Assembly: GCA_002591625.1 (NCBI GenBank)
Contig: PCDB01000009.1
Coordinates: forward strand, 6,266 to 12,492
Reading direction: 5' to 3'
From: Porticoccaceae bacterium
GTDB taxonomy: Bacteria; Pseudomonadota; Gammaproteobacteria; Pseudomonadales; Porticoccaceae
DNA: 6,227 nt
The position numbers were made by a program, and so were the translations under genes. Shown here piece after piece: positions 1 to 4,345 of this stretch. Numbering within the stretch: position 1 is the stretch's first letter; each line of letters begins with the position of its first letter. Below the pieces are notes generated by a model that was given only the letters and a program-made list of their open reading frames with translations, was not told the DNA's origin and did no database searches.

Positions 1-107
1 CTTTTTTAGAAAAAGTATCTAATAGAATTATTAATGAAATTCCAGAAGTATCTAGAGTAACCTATGATATTTCCAGTAAACCCCCAGCTACTATTGAGTG
101 GGAATAA
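1..107 (+). CDS. guaA: GMP synthase (glutamine-hydrolysing), C-terminal end only
   Basis: Only the last 34 codons are in the window, in the frame starting at base 3 and ending with TAA at 105-107. The encoded tail ends [13 protein letters not shown], the strongly conserved C-terminus of GuaA, which lies in the dimerisation domain. GuaA converts XMP to GMP with glutamine and ATP in cytosolic purine synthesis. The 3' end of guaA is known as an integration hot spot for genomic islands and phages, and the last codons recur further right in this window. No terminator is visible between the stop and the next gene at 129, so guaA transcription may run into that gene. The family call is very secure; the species cannot be told from so short a piece. 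Confidence 0.95.
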   Translation, partial: FLEKVSNRIINEIPEVSRVTYDISSKPPATIEWE

Positions 108-108
108 A
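95..108 (+). repeat. Putative attachment core, copy 1 (guaA 3' end)
   Basis: The bases TGAGTGGGAATAAA cover the last codons and stop of guaA. They match 888-901 (TGAGTGGGAGTAAA) with one mismatch, and the first seven bases match 3142-3148. This is inferred to be the left junction (attL) of elements inserted at guaA; no integrase is present to confirm it. Confidence 0.6.
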
Positions 109-128
109 GTGAATAAAATCAATAACTT

Positions 129-806
129 ATGAAAGTAATATCCTATCCTCAACTTGTTATGAACGAAGGAGGTATCCAAGTTCAAAAGGGTATGAATTTT
201 GCCATAAAGAAATCATATTCAATCGTATTGATGTCTACAGAAAAAAATGCACCTTATAACGACAGCATGCTTGAAGATGGAGTTATTGAATATGAAGGAC
301 ATGATGCCCCACGAAATGATAGTTACAACAAAAAAGAAGTTGATCAACCAATAGCAAATAAAACTGGGACATTAACTGAGAATGGAAAATTTATGCAAGC
401 AGCAGATAATTTTAAGGAAGGAAAAAGAGAACCTGCTCTCGTAAAAGTTTATAGGAAAATAAGAAAAGGTGTCTGGGTTGATATGAGTTTTTATGACTTG
501 ATTGATGGTTTTAACAAATTTGATGGGAAGAGAAATGTTTTTAAATTTCTGCTCAAACCAAATACAAATGAGATTGATGAAAATCCTGACTATATTGATC
601 TGCTCCACAATAGACGAATACCTGGAGAAGTACAGAGAGAAGTCTACGAAAGAGATAAAGGAGAATGTCGAATTTGTGGATCAAAAGACAATCTGCACTT
701 TGATCACATTTTGCCGTATTCAAAAGGAGGATCATCTAAGGTTGCAACAAATATCCAATTACTTTGTGCCAGACACAACTTACAAAAAGGTGCAAAATTT
801 CAATGA
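129..806 (+). CDS. HNH endonuclease with N-terminal SRA/YDG-like domain (225 aa)
   Basis: The C-terminal part, about residues 165-225, is a clear McrA-type HNH nuclease domain. It has a zinc pair C180/C183 (CRIC), the catalytic core H190-D192-H193 (HFDHILP), then GG, N208 and the second zinc pair C213/H216 (LCARHN). The N-terminal part, about residues 25-150, contains the segments SYSIVLMS, YEGHD, a GTLTENGKF stretch and VKVYRKI. These remind me of SRA/YDG-type modification readers fused to HNH nucleases. That resemblance is from memory and is an inference. Such fusions act as modification-dependent restriction enzymes against foreign DNA. The start is not certain: ATG 129 has no good ribosome site, and in-frame ATGs follow at 159 and 192. 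No methyltransferase or other restriction gene is adjacent. It lies 21 bases after guaA and is the only cargo before the second attachment-like repeat. Confidence 0.85.
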   Translation: MKVISYPQLVMNEGGIQVQKGMNFAIKKSYSIVLMSTEKNAPYNDSMLEDGVIEYEGHDAPRNDSYNKKEVDQPIANKTGTLTENGKFMQAADNFKEGKREPALVKVYRKIRKGVWVDMSFYDLIDGFNKFDGKRNVFKFLLKPNTNEIDENPDYIDLLHNRRIPGEVQREVYERDKGECRICGSKDNLHFDHILPYSKGGSSKVATNIQLLCARHNLQKGAKFQ

Positions 807-814
807 AAAAGATT

Positions 815-864
815 AAAAATTGATACAAAGTAGATACAAACTTTTTTTAGATGCCTTTGTATCA
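815..864 (+). repeat. Cluster of short direct and inverted repeats left of att copy 2
   Basis: GATACAAA occurs at 822-829 and again at 833-840, one helical turn apart. Its complement lies at 856-863, giving a perfect 10-bp inverted pair TGATACAAAG (821-830) and CTTTGTATCA (855-864). Bases 815-844 match 4116-4145 at 26 of 30 positions. Repeats of this size beside an att core are typical of arm-type sites for tyrosine recombinases, which is the inferred role. A weak terminator after the HNH gene is the alternative, but the 24-base loop argues against it. Confidence 0.5.
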
Positions 865-868
865 AGGG

Positions 869-901
869 TTTCAGGGCATCGTTTTGCTGAGTGGGAGTAA
901 A
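869..901 (+). repeat. Putative attachment site, copy 2 (right end of first element)
   Basis: TTTCAGGGCATCG (869-881) is followed after six bases by TGAGTGGGAGTAAA (888-901). The latter is a near-exact copy of the guaA end and again spells Glu-Trp-Glu-stop in one frame. The whole 869-894 block matches 3123-3148 at 22 of 26 positions without gaps. It is read as a right junction (attR) left by an element that carries the nuclease gene. Confidence 0.6.
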
Positions 902-930
902 TAAGCACTTTTAATTAGTAGGTTATACAA

Positions 931-950
931 GACAAACCTTGTCATTTTTT
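931..950 (+). terminator. Possible weak rho-independent terminator
   Basis: GACAA (931-935) and TTGTC (939-943) can pair around a 3-base loop, followed by A and six T. The five-bp stem is AT-rich and weak. It would end plus-strand transcripts from guaA or the nuclease gene before they meet the convergent metal operon. Confidence 0.3.
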
Positions 951-971
951 AAGTCAAGTATGTGTTTTTAA

Positions 972-1015
972 TTTCCAATGACCAGAATACGAAAATCTAG
1001 TTCAATAATTGGAAA
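972..1015. repeat. 8-bp inverted repeat between convergent genes
   Basis: TTTCCAAT (972-979) and ATTGGAAA (1008-1015) are perfect inverted copies with 28 bases between them. They lie just beyond the 3' end of the minus-strand repressor gene. No T-tract follows, so this is not a standard terminator. I see no clear function. Confidence 0.35.
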
Positions 1016-1044
1016 CTATAAGAAGTCATAAAGTAAATTTTGTT

Positions 1045-1305
1045 CTATCTTTTTAAAGTTTTAATTAACTCTTCAAACTTACTATTAAATTCTGCTTCGC
1101 TTTTTAATGCGTCTGTGACACATCCTGTCATATGTGTTTTTAATATTCTTGCCTCGACACTTGTTATGGCAGTTCTAACTGCTCTCATTTGATTTAGTAT
1201 ATCAATGCAATATTTGTCCTCATCGATCATTTTAGCGATACCACTAAGTTGTCCTTCGATTCTTTTTAGACTAGGAATTTGTTTTTTATGGCATGGATAT
1301 ATCAT
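1045..1305 (-). CDS. csoR: CsoR-family copper-sensing transcriptional repressor (86 aa)
   Basis: This small all-helical DUF156 protein has the family signature HKKQ-LKRIEGQ near residues 6-19 and YCIDIL at 32-37. The Cu(I) ligand set of CsoR is present with exact spacing: C33, H58 (KTHM) and C62 (GCV), matching C36/H61/C65 of Mycobacterium tuberculosis CsoR. The His excludes the persulfide sensor CstR, and the pattern is not that of the Ni/Co sensor RcnR. Family members bind operator DNA without metal and release it when Cu(I) binds. I chose the ATG at 1305; a longer frame reaches 1404 but only adds residues read out of the upstream membrane gene. The ATG overlaps the upstream stop as ATGA, implying translational coupling. 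It is the last gene of the operon it probably controls. Confidence 0.92.
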   Translation of the reverse strand: MIYPCHKKQIPSLKRIEGQLSGIAKMIDEDKYCIDILNQMRAVRTAITSVEARILKTHMTGCVTDALKSEAEFNSKFEELIKTLKR

Positions 1306-1667
1306 ATGATTTTTGGAATTACGTATGTGAATAGCGTGGCAAAAATAAATAACGCTAAAGAAAAGTAATAGATATATCTTGAATGTTTTCTTGCTCGTAT
1401 GCACACCCTTCCTAACTCAGGGTCTGAAGGGCAAGGCATATAGAACGTTTTATAATTGACCTGACCAGCAAAAATAATCATCAGCAATGCAAAAATGGTT
1501 ATGTACAACTTATATTGGGACAAGACAATTAGAAACGGAAAAACTGTTATTAAATTTGCAAAAGAAGCACCAGCACCAAGAACAATAAAGAGAGAGGGTA
1601 GTCCACAACATATCAAAGTTGATGAGGACGCAAGAAGCGATAAAAAATTTGCTGATTTATCTTGCAT
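1302..1667 (-). CDS. MerT-like metal transport membrane protein (121 aa)
   Basis: Three hydrophobic segments are visible, at about residues 9-34, 40-68 and 98-118. The first carries the vicinal pair C20-C21 in ICCGLP, the place and style of the MerT cysteine pair. The loop between segments two and three has C79 and C89, like the second cysteine pair of MerT. The length and the ending (YVIPK) also fit the family. MerT takes Hg(II) from periplasmic MerP across the inner membrane. Here there is no mercuric reductase and the regulator is CsoR, so copper or another soft metal is more likely the substrate. Direction of transport cannot be told. A ribosome site AGGA overlaps the stop of the preceding gene, five bases away, and the stop overlaps csoR by four bases. 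Confidence 0.8.
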   Translation of the reverse strand: MQDKSANFLSLLASSSTLICCGLPSLFIVLGAGASFANLITVFPFLIVLSQYKLYITIFALLMIIFAGQVNYKTFYMPCPSDPELGRVCIRARKHSRYIYYFSLALFIFATLFTYVIPKII

Positions 1668-1672
1668 AGTTC

Positions 1673-2074
1673 CTAGAGGTTTATGATTGTCATGTCGATT
1701 GCATTTAGACCATTTGTAAGAATTTTTTCTTTGATGTCATCGAATTGAATTTCTTGACCCTTATTGTAAGCAATCAAAACTTTGCCTGAGCTAAGGTCAA
1801 CATCAATCTTTTTAACATTGGGATCTTTTGTAAAAGTCTGTTCAATACCTCTGGCACAAAAATCACACACCATGCCCTTCACATTTACGACTGCAATTTG
1901 AGAATCTGTTACACCCATAACAAATTTATTAAACCTTATCGGATCAACTTTTAGTTTTTTTCCATCCACTAGTTGTTCATGAAGATGACCTTCGTTGAAA
2001 TAAGGCATTTGATCATGTGGATTTTCTGCCCAAGTTATTGAGGTAAAAATGATCAATAATAATATTTTTCTCAT
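1673..2074 (-). CDS. Secreted HMA-domain metal-binding protein, MerP-like (133 aa)
   Basis: An N-terminal signal peptide (MRKILLLIIFTSITWA, likely cut after A16) sends the protein to the periplasm. A heavy-metal-associated domain fills about residues 60-133, with the metal motif GMVCDFC giving ligands C70 and C73. Between them lies a ~45-residue linker containing H20, M23, H30 and H32, which MerP proteins normally lack and which could add a metal site. MerP-type proteins scavenge metal in the periplasm and hand it to a membrane partner, here the MerT-like protein encoded five bases downstream. The gene begins eight bases after the stop of the upstream outer-membrane gene and has only a weak AGAAAA ribosome site, so coupling to the upstream gene is likely. 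Confidence 0.85.
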   Translation of the reverse strand: MRKILLLIIFTSITWAENPHDQMPYFNEGHLHEQLVDGKKLKVDPIRFNKFVMGVTDSQIAVVNVKGMVCDFCARGIEQTFTKDPNVKKIDVDLSSGKVLIAYNKGQEIQFDDIKEKILTNGLNAIDMTIINL

Positions 2075-2082
2075 AATTTTTT

Positions 2083-2682
2083 CTAAAACCGATACATCAC
2101 ATGAAAATCCAGATTAGTTCTCCGGTGATAACCAATTTCCATTAGAGTGTTGCCTTTAAAAAACTTTAATACAGGATAGGTTGACCATTTGTTGTCAAGA
2201 GAGTTTTTTTTGGACTTCAGCATTACCCATGTGTGTAAATCACCGTAATCTCCAAGATAGGGTGCTACCCCTATTTGGTAGCTCTGCTCTAAATAGTCTT
2301 GAATCTTTTTCTCAGTTTTTTTTAATCCAAAACCCACAAATAACCTTCTTGTCTCCCAATCTCCATGCATACCATAAAAATAATTATTGAATCCTTTTGA
2401 ACTTAAGCCTGATTGAAAATACAAATTTCTTTGTGAAAATTTGGTATTTTCCCTGTCAATGAGGTATGTAAATCTTGCAGATAAATAATCTTCATTAAAA
2501 TATTTATCTCTGATTTTTTCTACTCCTATAGAGTATTTATATGTGGGTGAGTAGTGGACATAGATGGAATTTTTCATATTATCTGAAAATGCCATTATGG
2601 TTGAACCACCTGAATAAGATATTGGTCTTGCATCAATTCCAAACGATAAAAAGACAAAAATAAAAGTAATTCGTATACCCAT
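2083..2682 (-). CDS. Predicted outer-membrane beta-barrel protein, first gene of metal operon (199 aa)
   Basis: I do not recognise a named family. The protein starts with a hydrophobic signal sequence (about residues 1-18, cut near DA-RP). It continues with alternating polar and aromatic stretches typical of beta strands (SIYVHYSP, YSIGVEK, ARFTYLI, RLFVGFGL). It ends in HVMYRF; a C-terminal phenylalanine with preceding aromatic residues is the usual outer-membrane insertion signal. At 199 residues it would form a small barrel of about eight to ten strands. As first gene of the CsoR-linked operon it may admit or sense metal at the outer membrane, but nothing in it shows metal ligands: it has no cysteines and its histidines are scattered. 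A candidate CsoR operator overlaps its start codon. Confidence 0.7.
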   Translation of the reverse strand: MGIRITFIFVFLSFGIDARPISYSGGSTIMAFSDNMKNSIYVHYSPTYKYSIGVEKIRDKYFNEDYLSARFTYLIDRENTKFSQRNLYFQSGLSSKGFNNYFYGMHGDWETRRLFVGFGLKKTEKKIQDYLEQSYQIGVAPYLGDYGDLHTWVMLKSKKNSLDNKWSTYPVLKFFKGNTLMEIGYHRRTNLDFHVMYRF

Positions 2683-2691
2683 AGGGGGTAT
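2675..2691 (-). promoter_or_regulatory. Candidate CsoR operator
   Basis: ATACCC (2675-2680) and GGGTAT (2686-2691) form a perfect inverted repeat with a five-base centre. The half-site and G-tract style resemble known CsoR operators such as that of the Bacillus subtilis copZA promoter (from memory). It covers the ribosome-binding region and start codon of the first gene of the operon that ends with csoR, which suits metal-relieved autorepression. Confidence 0.65.
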
Positions 2692-2701
2692 GTTAGCATT
2701 A

Positions 2702-2730
2702 GAGATATACTAAACGTTATTAATTTTCAA
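2702..2730 (-). promoter_or_regulatory. Possible promoter of the metal operon
   Basis: On the minus strand, TTGAAA (2730-2725) is a good -35 box. Seventeen bases on lies TATCTC (2707-2702), or at 15 bases TATATC (2709-2704), as a poor to fair -10. Transcription would start near 2695, directly beside the operator at 2675-2691, a position where a bound repressor would block the polymerase. Confidence 0.35.
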
Positions 2731-2753
2731 TAAGACAAGATTGCTTCTTAAAG

Positions 2754-2975
2754 ATGGACGATTTGAATCGTCTTCAAACTATAAAAATCAAAAAAATACT
2801 TCTATCTATACCAGCAATACCGAGCATTTGTCATGCGTCAGAAGCGAACAAAGAACGCTAAGGTTCTTGGGTGGTTAATGAAATACTACCCACGATACAG
2901 CAACCAGTGTTGAGTGAAGATTCGGCACTAGGGAGGCTCTGTTGGGCGAGTGAAGGAGGGTATTGTTATACATAA
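2754..2975 (+). pseudogene. Small broken reading frame, possibly a secreted peptide gene
   Basis: From ATG 2754 a frame runs 35 codons to TAA at 2859-2861, then stays open in the same frame for 36 more codons to TAA at 2973-2975. The first part has a charged start, then KIKKILLSIPAIPSICHA, which looks like a signal peptide with an A-S cut. The second part reads on as plausible protein (SWVVNEILPTIQQP). A single base change would join the two. I recognise no family. The frame diverges from the metal operon across the CsoR operator, and a TATACT -10-like box lies at 2706-2711. Chance openness is quite possible, since the second half lies in a patch that may be structured RNA instead. Confidence 0.25.
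2830..2965. other. GC-richer patch with paired segments; structured RNA or relic
   Basis: This part of the 468-base gap between the metal operon and the hydrolase gene is clearly richer in G and C than its surroundings. It can form AAGAAC/GTTCTT (2851-2856 with 2863-2868), GGGTGGT/ACTACCC (2869-2875 with 2885-2891, one G-U pair), and AGTGT/GCACT (2906-2910 with 2925-2929). ACAG/CTGT (2897-2900 with 2939-2942) would enclose the last. Consecutive stems of this kind in an AT-rich spacer suggest a non-coding RNA. A decayed mobile element or gene is the alternative. I match it to no known RNA family. The strand is undecided, though the G-U pair favours plus. Confidence 0.35.
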
Positions 2976-2983
2976 TGTGTAAC
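2965..2983. repeat. 19-bp imperfect palindrome
   Basis: GTTATACATAATGTGTAAC reads nearly the same on both strands, with two mismatched arm positions that form one non-pairing couple around the centre. It has the size and symmetry of a dimeric-repressor operator. No regulator gene for it is evident. It sits immediately right of the GC-richer patch. Confidence 0.3.
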
Positions 2984-3073
2984 ATATTTAATTTAAACAA
3001 TGTTTGAAAACCTGTGATTGTGGAATGGGAATAATTGTGATTTTTGAGAAATGTTACTTAATAAAAAGTACTA

Positions 3074-3102
3074 TTGTCCCTTGAAACAATTAAAACTAAG
3101 AT
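3074..3102 (+). promoter_or_regulatory. Possible promoter for the MBL-fold hydrolase gene
   Basis: TTGTCC (3074-3079) and TAAGAT (3097-3102) each match four of six consensus bases and are 17 bases apart. A start near 3109 would leave a leader of about 50 bases. In so AT-rich a spacer this can arise by chance. Confidence 0.3.
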
Positions 3103-3122
3103 CTTTTCCTAAATAACTCTGA

Positions 3123-3148
3123 TTTCAGAGCATCGCATTACTGAGTGG
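3123..3148 (+). repeat. Putative attachment site, copy 3 (right end of second element)
   Basis: TTTCAGAGCATCG (3123-3135), six bases, then TGAGTGG (3142-3148) repeats the layout of 869-894 with 22 of 26 identical bases and the same spacing. The match to the guaA end stops after GAGTGG, so the stop codon part is lost or was never carried. It marks the likely right end of the segment carrying the metal operon. Confidence 0.5.
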
Positions 3149-3159
3149 AGATTATTAAA

Positions 3160-4134
3160 TTGAAAACAATACTTTGTGTAATGAGCGTCGCATTGATATT
3201 AGTTTTAGTTATTATCAATCAGAGAGCTAACCTACTTATTTACTCAATGACCTTTAGCGAATTACCGGAGTTGTTAGATCCTATGGTTGGGGGAAAGGAA
3301 GTTAATTGGTTTGATGATTATTTTACGATTCAGAAAATTGATGATCTAACATTTGCTATCGGAGAGCCGAGATATCATCAATTAAATTTTAACTATCTAA
3401 TACTTGGAGATAAAGAGGCAATTCTTTTTGATGCGGGTACTGGCCAGAGAGATATTCGAGAAGTTGTGGAGAGTATTACTGATCTACCGGTAACCTTTAT
3501 CCCATCACACTTGCATTTTGACCACATTGGAAATGAGGTTGTCTTTGAAAATACCGCTCTTATTGATTTACCGCATTTGAGAAAAAGAGTAACTGATAAC
3601 AAATTACTCCTAACTCGATTTGAGCATCTTGGTGAAACGGAAGGATATTCTCAGCCTGAAATTAAGATAAGTGAATGGTTGACACCCAATGAGACAGTTG
3701 ATTTAGGTAGTAGGCGATTATTAGTATTGTACACACCAGGACATACTAATGATTCAATTTCTCTTTTTGACCGAGAGGCTGGTTATTTGTTTGCTGGAGA
3801 TTTCCTATATCCTGGGCCATTGTATGGGTTTTTACCAAATAGTAATATGGGCGACTACCTGCAGGGTTCTCAGACAATAAAATCAGTTAGTGACGATAGG
3901 CTACGTGTATTTGGAGCGCACGGAAATGATTCTATAGCTATTCCTGAACTAAGTTTAGAAACAGTTACCCATTTGCAAGACGCTTTAATTGACATTCGAT
4001 CTGGAATATTAAAATCTTATGGAATTTTTCCTGTAACTTATAAAGTTAATGATAGAGTTGAACTTCTCTCAGAACCAAGTTGGTTGCAAAATTGGGATCC
4101 TAGTTACCCAGAGCTAAAAATTGACACAAAGTAA
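3160..4134 (+). CDS. Membrane-anchored MBL-fold metallo-hydrolase (324 aa)
   Basis: The metal site of the metallo-beta-lactamase fold is complete: HLHFDH gives H117, H119, D121 and H122, PGHT gives H195, GDF gives D214 and AHG gives H254. This is a binuclear zinc-type hydrolase. An N-terminal stretch, about residues 5-20 after a lysine, is hydrophobic and looks like an uncleaved membrane anchor, placing the enzyme outside the inner membrane. The substrate is unknown; lactones, thioesters or phosphoesters are all possible in this fold. I chose TTG 3160 because GGAG at 3147-3150 sits nine bases before it. GTG 3145 lies inside the att-like repeat without a ribosome site, and ATG 3181 also lacks one and would trim the anchor. 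The gene's last codons lie in a repeat shared with 815-844. No neighbour is coupled to it. Confidence 0.88.
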   Translation: MKTILCVMSVALILVLVIINQRANLLIYSMTFSELPELLDPMVGGKEVNWFDDYFTIQKIDDLTFAIGEPRYHQLNFNYLILGDKEAILFDAGTGQRDIREVVESITDLPVTFIPSHLHFDHIGNEVVFENTALIDLPHLRKRVTDNKLLLTRFEHLGETEGYSQPEIKISEWLTPNETVDLGSRRLLVLYTPGHTNDSISLFDREAGYLFAGDFLYPGPLYGFLPNSNMGDYLQGSQTIKSVSDDRLRVFGAHGNDSIAIPELSLETVTHLQDALIDIRSGILKSYGIFPVTYKVNDRVELLSEPSWLQNWDPSYPELKIDTK

Positions 4135-4174
4135 AGACAGACTTTGCTGAAAACTATTAAATAAGGGGTTTCAG
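4116..4174 (+). repeat. Diverged right-end repeat after the hydrolase gene
   Basis: Bases 4116-4145 match 815-844 at 26 of 30 positions, and TTTCAG follows 53 bases after the start here against 54 there. Beyond TTTCAGAG the similarity to the other att-like copies fades, and the guaA core is not recognisable. It also overlaps the final codons and stop of the hydrolase gene. It is read as a decayed or variant right end of a third element. Confidence 0.45.
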
Positions 4175-4345
4175 AGGGTATGACCTGTTGATTAGGCGCA
4201 CCAAAAAGGAAATGATAATGCGGAATTTTGTAATCCTTATGGTTGGTGAGGAATCGGAAGGGGACTTGGAAAAATATTGAGTTGGAATAGCAAAGAAAGT
4301 AGCATGCTCGTGTAGTTGGGCTTCGTGAGCGATGGAGTGAATACA
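4135..4345. other. Spacer between hydrolase and SBP56 operon; composition changes here
   Basis: After the repeat end at 4174 the spacer moves from AT-rich to mixed composition. It contains a 20-codon frame at 4218-4280 with an AAGGA site seven bases upstream, too short to call a gene. GATAAT (4214-4219) could be a -10 box, but no -35 at proper distance is seen. I find no convincing terminator or promoter, although the operon to the right must start somewhere here. Confidence 0.4.
4334..4337 (+). promoter_or_regulatory. Ribosome-binding site deciding the SBP56 start
   Basis: GGAG lies eight bases before ATG 4346. An upstream in-frame TTG at 4316 has no such site, and the residues it would add have no counterpart in human SELENBP1, so 4346 is preferred. 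Confidence 0.65.

Noticed and set aside
166..173. Perfect-looking Shine-Dalgarno AAGGAGGT inside the HNH gene
   Set aside because: The next in-frame ATG (192) is 18 bases away, too far; the bases encode an EGG segment of the protein.
502..816. Long frame overlapping the HNH gene in another frame, and similar overlapping frames on both strands elsewhere
   Set aside because: They lie within well-supported genes, lack ribosome sites and show no domain-like sequence.
1306..1404. N-terminal extension of the CsoR frame starting at 1404
   Set aside because: It lies wholly inside the MerT-like gene and adds residues foreign to the CsoR family; ATG 1305 gives the normal length.
2941..2947. GTTGGGC (also at 4315-4321) fits the integron attC core pattern GTTRRRY
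   Set aside because: No matching inverse core RYYYAAC at suitable distance and no attC-like arm symmetry, so integron cassettes are not supported.
2830..2965. Group II intron fragment
   Set aside because: No recognisable domain V, no maturase frame, and the 5' consensus GUGYG is not present; resemblance was only a general impression.
4218..4280. 20-codon frame with a fair ribosome site before the SBP56 gene
   Set aside because: Too short, no regulatory codon run or attenuator hairpin seen, no recognised family; left as part of the spacer description.
4316..4345. TTG start ten codons upstream for the SBP56 protein
   Set aside because: No ribosome site, and the family alignment begins at the CCGPGY segment just after ATG 4346.
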